A stretch of 34,391 nucleotides of DNA from JADCCX01 sp031431475 (GTDB lineage Bacteria > Pseudomonadota > Alphaproteobacteria > Rhizobiales > Beijerinckiaceae): the NCBI GenBank assembly GCA_031431475.1, contig JANPDL010000026.1, forward strand, positions 1 to 34,391, in the 5' to 3' direction. Made by a program: the position numbers and the translations under genes. This document shows positions 32,717 through 34,391 of this stretch, one piece after another. Position 1 is the first letter of the stretch, and each line of letters begins with the position of its first letter. The notes beneath the pieces were generated by a model that saw nothing but the letters and a program-made list of their open reading frames with translations, had not been told where the DNA came from and did no database searches.

Positions 32717-32951
32717 GGGTGTTTCCTCCGGGCCGCAGTTGGGATGCGGCTGATTTTGGTTATGGGAGGAGGTTTAGCGCGATGGGTGCTAGGCGGAAAG
32801 GGCATCTATGGCAATTTATGGGCTGTGCTGCGGAAAGCATCACTTTAGGGCCAGTGAAAAGGTTAACAACATCAAGCCTATGTTCGGCAAAAGCGCTACA
32901 TTTTGCTGGTCAACACAAACGCCATAATTTGACATTATACTTTGAAGCGTC

Positions 32952-33710
32952 ATGAGTATCAACATGAGTGGTCCCTATCGGTTTCGTATTGAGCAAAGCT
33001 ATACGCCTGCCACCATCCCTATGGAGCGTTTGGCGGAATACATGCGCGCGTTTGCCCAACTGCTGGGCGAGCGCGACTCAGTTCATTTCGATCAGATTGT
33101 TGATGCGTCGGTCGGACTTGTTGCGCGCGTTGATGTTCCAGCGCGACCAAAAGTGATTGATCGCCTAATGGCGATGAAGGCTGGAAGCCCGCCAAAAGAT
33201 ATGAAGAAGGCCTTCCAGCAACTTGATGACATGTTGCGCACCGACAATGCAGTTGGTTCGCTGGATGAAGACGACGGCGCGATCATCGTCCCATTCCCGG
33301 GCAAGAACAGGATTTTACCAGCTGTTTATGGGCCTTTTGAAAAAGAAGCAGTCATTCAAGGCCAACTAGTCAAGCTAGGTGGTCGCGATGCGACGATCCA
33401 TGCTGAAATCATCGACGGAGATGACGTCCACGGTCGAATCGAGATGAAGAAGGATTTGGCAGTTGATTTGCGGGAATATCTTTTTGGCCCTTTAATCCGA
33501 CTGCGTGGCGTTGGCAAATTCAGACGCAGTGCTGAAGGCATATGGGTTATGGACGAATTCAAAGCGCAAAGTTTTGAAGAACTTGACAGCGAACCCCTAA
33601 CGAATGTTGTCAACCGCCTCAGAAGTGTTATCGGAAGCGATTGGGCTGAAAGTATTGATCCCGTTGGGGAATTGCTAGCAATGCGGCATGATGAAGAGGC
33701 TGCCCATTAA
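32952..33710 (+). CDS. Uncharacterised protein, partner of a PIN-domain gene
   Basis: This 252-aa cytoplasmic protein has no signal or membrane segment. I do not recognise a named family. Visible blocks are SYTPATIPMERLAEYMRAFA and QLLGERDSVHFDQIVDASVG near the start, a helical KDMKKAFQQLDDMLRTDNAV (about 82-101), the strand-rich KLGGRDATIHAEIIDGDDV, LFGPLIRLRGVGKFRRSAEG, and a C-terminal VVNRLRSVIGSDWAESIDP. Possible starts are ATG 32952 and 32964. TATACT at 32936 could be a -10, which would leave almost no leader. Base composition is more AT-rich than neighbours, suggesting later acquisition. It ends exactly where the PIN reading frame begins, a two-gene arrangement typical of toxin-antitoxin or nuclease-partner systems. 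Function is not assignable. Confidence 0.72.
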   Translation: MSINMSGPYRFRIEQSYTPATIPMERLAEYMRAFAQLLGERDSVHFDQIVDASVGLVARVDVPARPKVIDRLMAMKAGSPPKDMKKAFQQLDDMLRTDNAVGSLDEDDGAIIVPFPGKNRILPAVYGPFEKEAVIQGQLVKLGGRDATIHAEIIDGDDVHGRIEMKKDLAVDLREYLFGPLIRLRGVGKFRRSAEGIWVMDEFKAQSFEELDSEPLTNVVNRLRSVIGSDWAESIDPVGELLAMRHDEEAAH

Positions 33711-34222
33711 CTGTTGCAATCGACTCCACCGTTCTTGTTTTCTTGTTCGATGCGTCTGCTTCAGCGCCAAATGATCCTGCCACTTTGCTGCCCGTTCCCA
33801 ACGGCAGGGCACGGCTCGAGTATCTTCTTGCTGATCTCGAAAAGCGTAGAGAGCGTTTAATAATTCCTTCTCCCGCCCTAGCAGAAGTTCTGGTGAAGGC
33901 GGGCTCTGCCGCTCATGAGTGGCTAGCGATCATCAGCAAATCGGCAGTTTTGCGAGTAGCAGATTTTGACCTACTCGCTGCTGTTGAATTCGCAGAAATG
34001 AACCGACAATCGCTCGCAAATCGAACATCGTCCGACACAAAGCGAAAGATGAAATTCGATGACCAGATCGTCGCCATCGCCACAGTCGCACGGGCTAGCG
34101 TGATCTATTCGGACGATGTTGGCATCAAGAAGCGGGCAACTGTCTAAATGCGTGTGATTGGCATTGCCGAGCTTCCGCTGCCGCCAGAAACGGCGCAAGG
34201 CAAACTTCCGCTGGAACAATAG
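33707..34222 (+). pseudogene. PIN-domain ribonuclease (VapC-like), apparently inactivated
   Basis: In one frame the stretch reads as a PIN nuclease: TVAIDSTVLVFLFDA (first Asp), PSPALAEVLVKAG (Glu), KMKFDDQIVAIATVARA (Asp) and VIYSDDVGIKKRATV (Asp). All four acidic positions are kept. Two lesions appear. No ATG, GTG or TTG exists before the first Asp. The frame opens after a TGA at 33692, and the expected start reads TTA at 33707, overlapping the upstream stop. An in-frame TAA at 34145-34147 is followed in the same frame by ATG RVIGIAELPLPPETAQG to a TAG at 34222, which looks like the missing C-terminus. A TTG at 33743 could start translation but would remove the first catalytic Asp. A sequencing error or unusual start is the alternative. 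Confidence 0.62.
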
Positions 34223-34230
34223 CTCCCCCC

Positions 34231-34391
34231 TCACCGCATCCCCCGAAACACCCCCTCCACCTTGTCCAGAAACCGTCCGCGCTTTGTCTCCCCCGCGCTG
34301 TCCATCTGGTGCAGCGCCAGCCAGATCGTCCTGCACCCCGGTGCGCACAGCACGCTGAGGCCCCTGAGCAGCATGCGGCGTCCCGGCTCGC
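34231..34391 (-). CDS. Partial hypothetical protein (C-terminal part only)
   Basis: The minus strand holds an open frame from the right edge to a TGA at 34233-34231, about 53 codons. It reads EPGRRMLLRGLSVLCAPGCR, then TIWLALHQMDSAGETKRGRF and LDKVEGVFRGMR. GC-rich codon use matches the main genome more than the preceding AT-richer island. No family is recognised, and the N-terminus and start are beyond the window. It may be the end of a longer gene convergent with the PIN region. Confidence 0.45.
   Translation of the reverse strand, partial: EPGRRMLLRGLSVLCAPGCRTIWLALHQMDSAGETKRGRFLDKVEGVFRGMR

Noticed and set aside
32929..32941. TTGACA near TATACT as a sigma-70 promoter before the 252-aa gene
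   Set aside because: The two hexamers are about one base apart, so they cannot be a -35/-10 pair. Only TATACT is kept as a possible -10.
32719..32955. 78-codon open frame between the Bug gene and the 252-aa gene
   Set aside because: No ribosome site, no recognisable pattern, and mixed composition. The 235-bp gap is more likely the promoter region.
34148..34222. Independent 24-aa peptide gene after the PIN frame
   Set aside because: It lies in the same frame as the PIN ORF right after its TAA and resembles a PIN C-terminal tail, so it is better explained as part of the interrupted PIN gene.

Overview
The window looks like a chromosomal segment of a GC-rich alphaproteobacterium, most likely of the Hyphomicrobiales (Rhizobiales). 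The signs are a split F0 ATP synthase operon with b and b' subunits, a phaA/phaB/phaR polyhydroxybutyrate locus, an adjacent nth/DUF2244 pair, DUF2794, and two families of rhizobial-type intergenic palindromic repeats. I could not name the genus. No tRNA, rRNA, CRISPR array, transposase or prophage gene was seen.

Layout. (1) 1-7549 is a pyrimidine uptake and reductive catabolism locus. A RutR-type TetR repressor (cut by the left edge) diverges from an NMT1/THI5-type ABC importer (ATPase, two permeases, binding protein), and a RutR-like box lies between them. Dihydropyrimidinase follows, and then an M20 N-carbamoyl amidohydrolase. A HigBA toxin-antitoxin module with its own palindromic operator sits between the two enzymes, and higA overlaps the amidohydrolase start. 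(2) 7550-9900 holds a small unknown protein, a lipoprotein and an EamA transporter, flanked by two copies of a nested palindromic repeat. (3) 9910-12729 is phaB-phaA divergent from phaR, with paired PhaR-like boxes between. (4) 12769-14685 is a TSUP permease divergent from an ArsR-type regulator across a perfect inverted repeat, then DUF2794. (5) 14863-16335 is a periplasmic L,D-transpeptidase, separated by a bidirectional terminator from the atpI-atpB-atpE-atpF'-atpF operon (16408-19012), which has a near-consensus sigma-70 promoter and an internal hairpin after atpE. (6) 19225-24646 is housekeeping: a YeeZ-like SDR, queG, uppP, a Phd/RelE-type pair, nth, DUF2244 and a TRIC/UPF0126 channel. 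(7) 24643-27419 is a TumA/TumE-type TA pair with a palindromic operator, then dnaK without dnaJ but with an RpoH-like promoter. (8) 27470-30054 is a GntR-idnO-idnD sugar-acid operon with a GntR-type operator. (9) 30198-32716 holds a PQQ-type aldose dehydrogenase, a small secreted protein and an orphan Bug-family receptor. (10) 32952-34222 is an AT-richer island: an unrecognised 252-aa protein followed by a PIN-domain nuclease gene that appears to have lost its start codon and gained an in-frame stop. A partial unknown gene closes the window.

The most unusual points are the uncharacterised protein/PIN pair with two lesions in the nuclease, the HigBA module wedged translationally into a catabolic gene pair, the clustering of TA-type modules among housekeeping genes, and RNA-level signals around atpE that could set c-subunit stoichiometry. 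Repeats and operators were found by eye, and product names rest on recognised motifs, not database searches.
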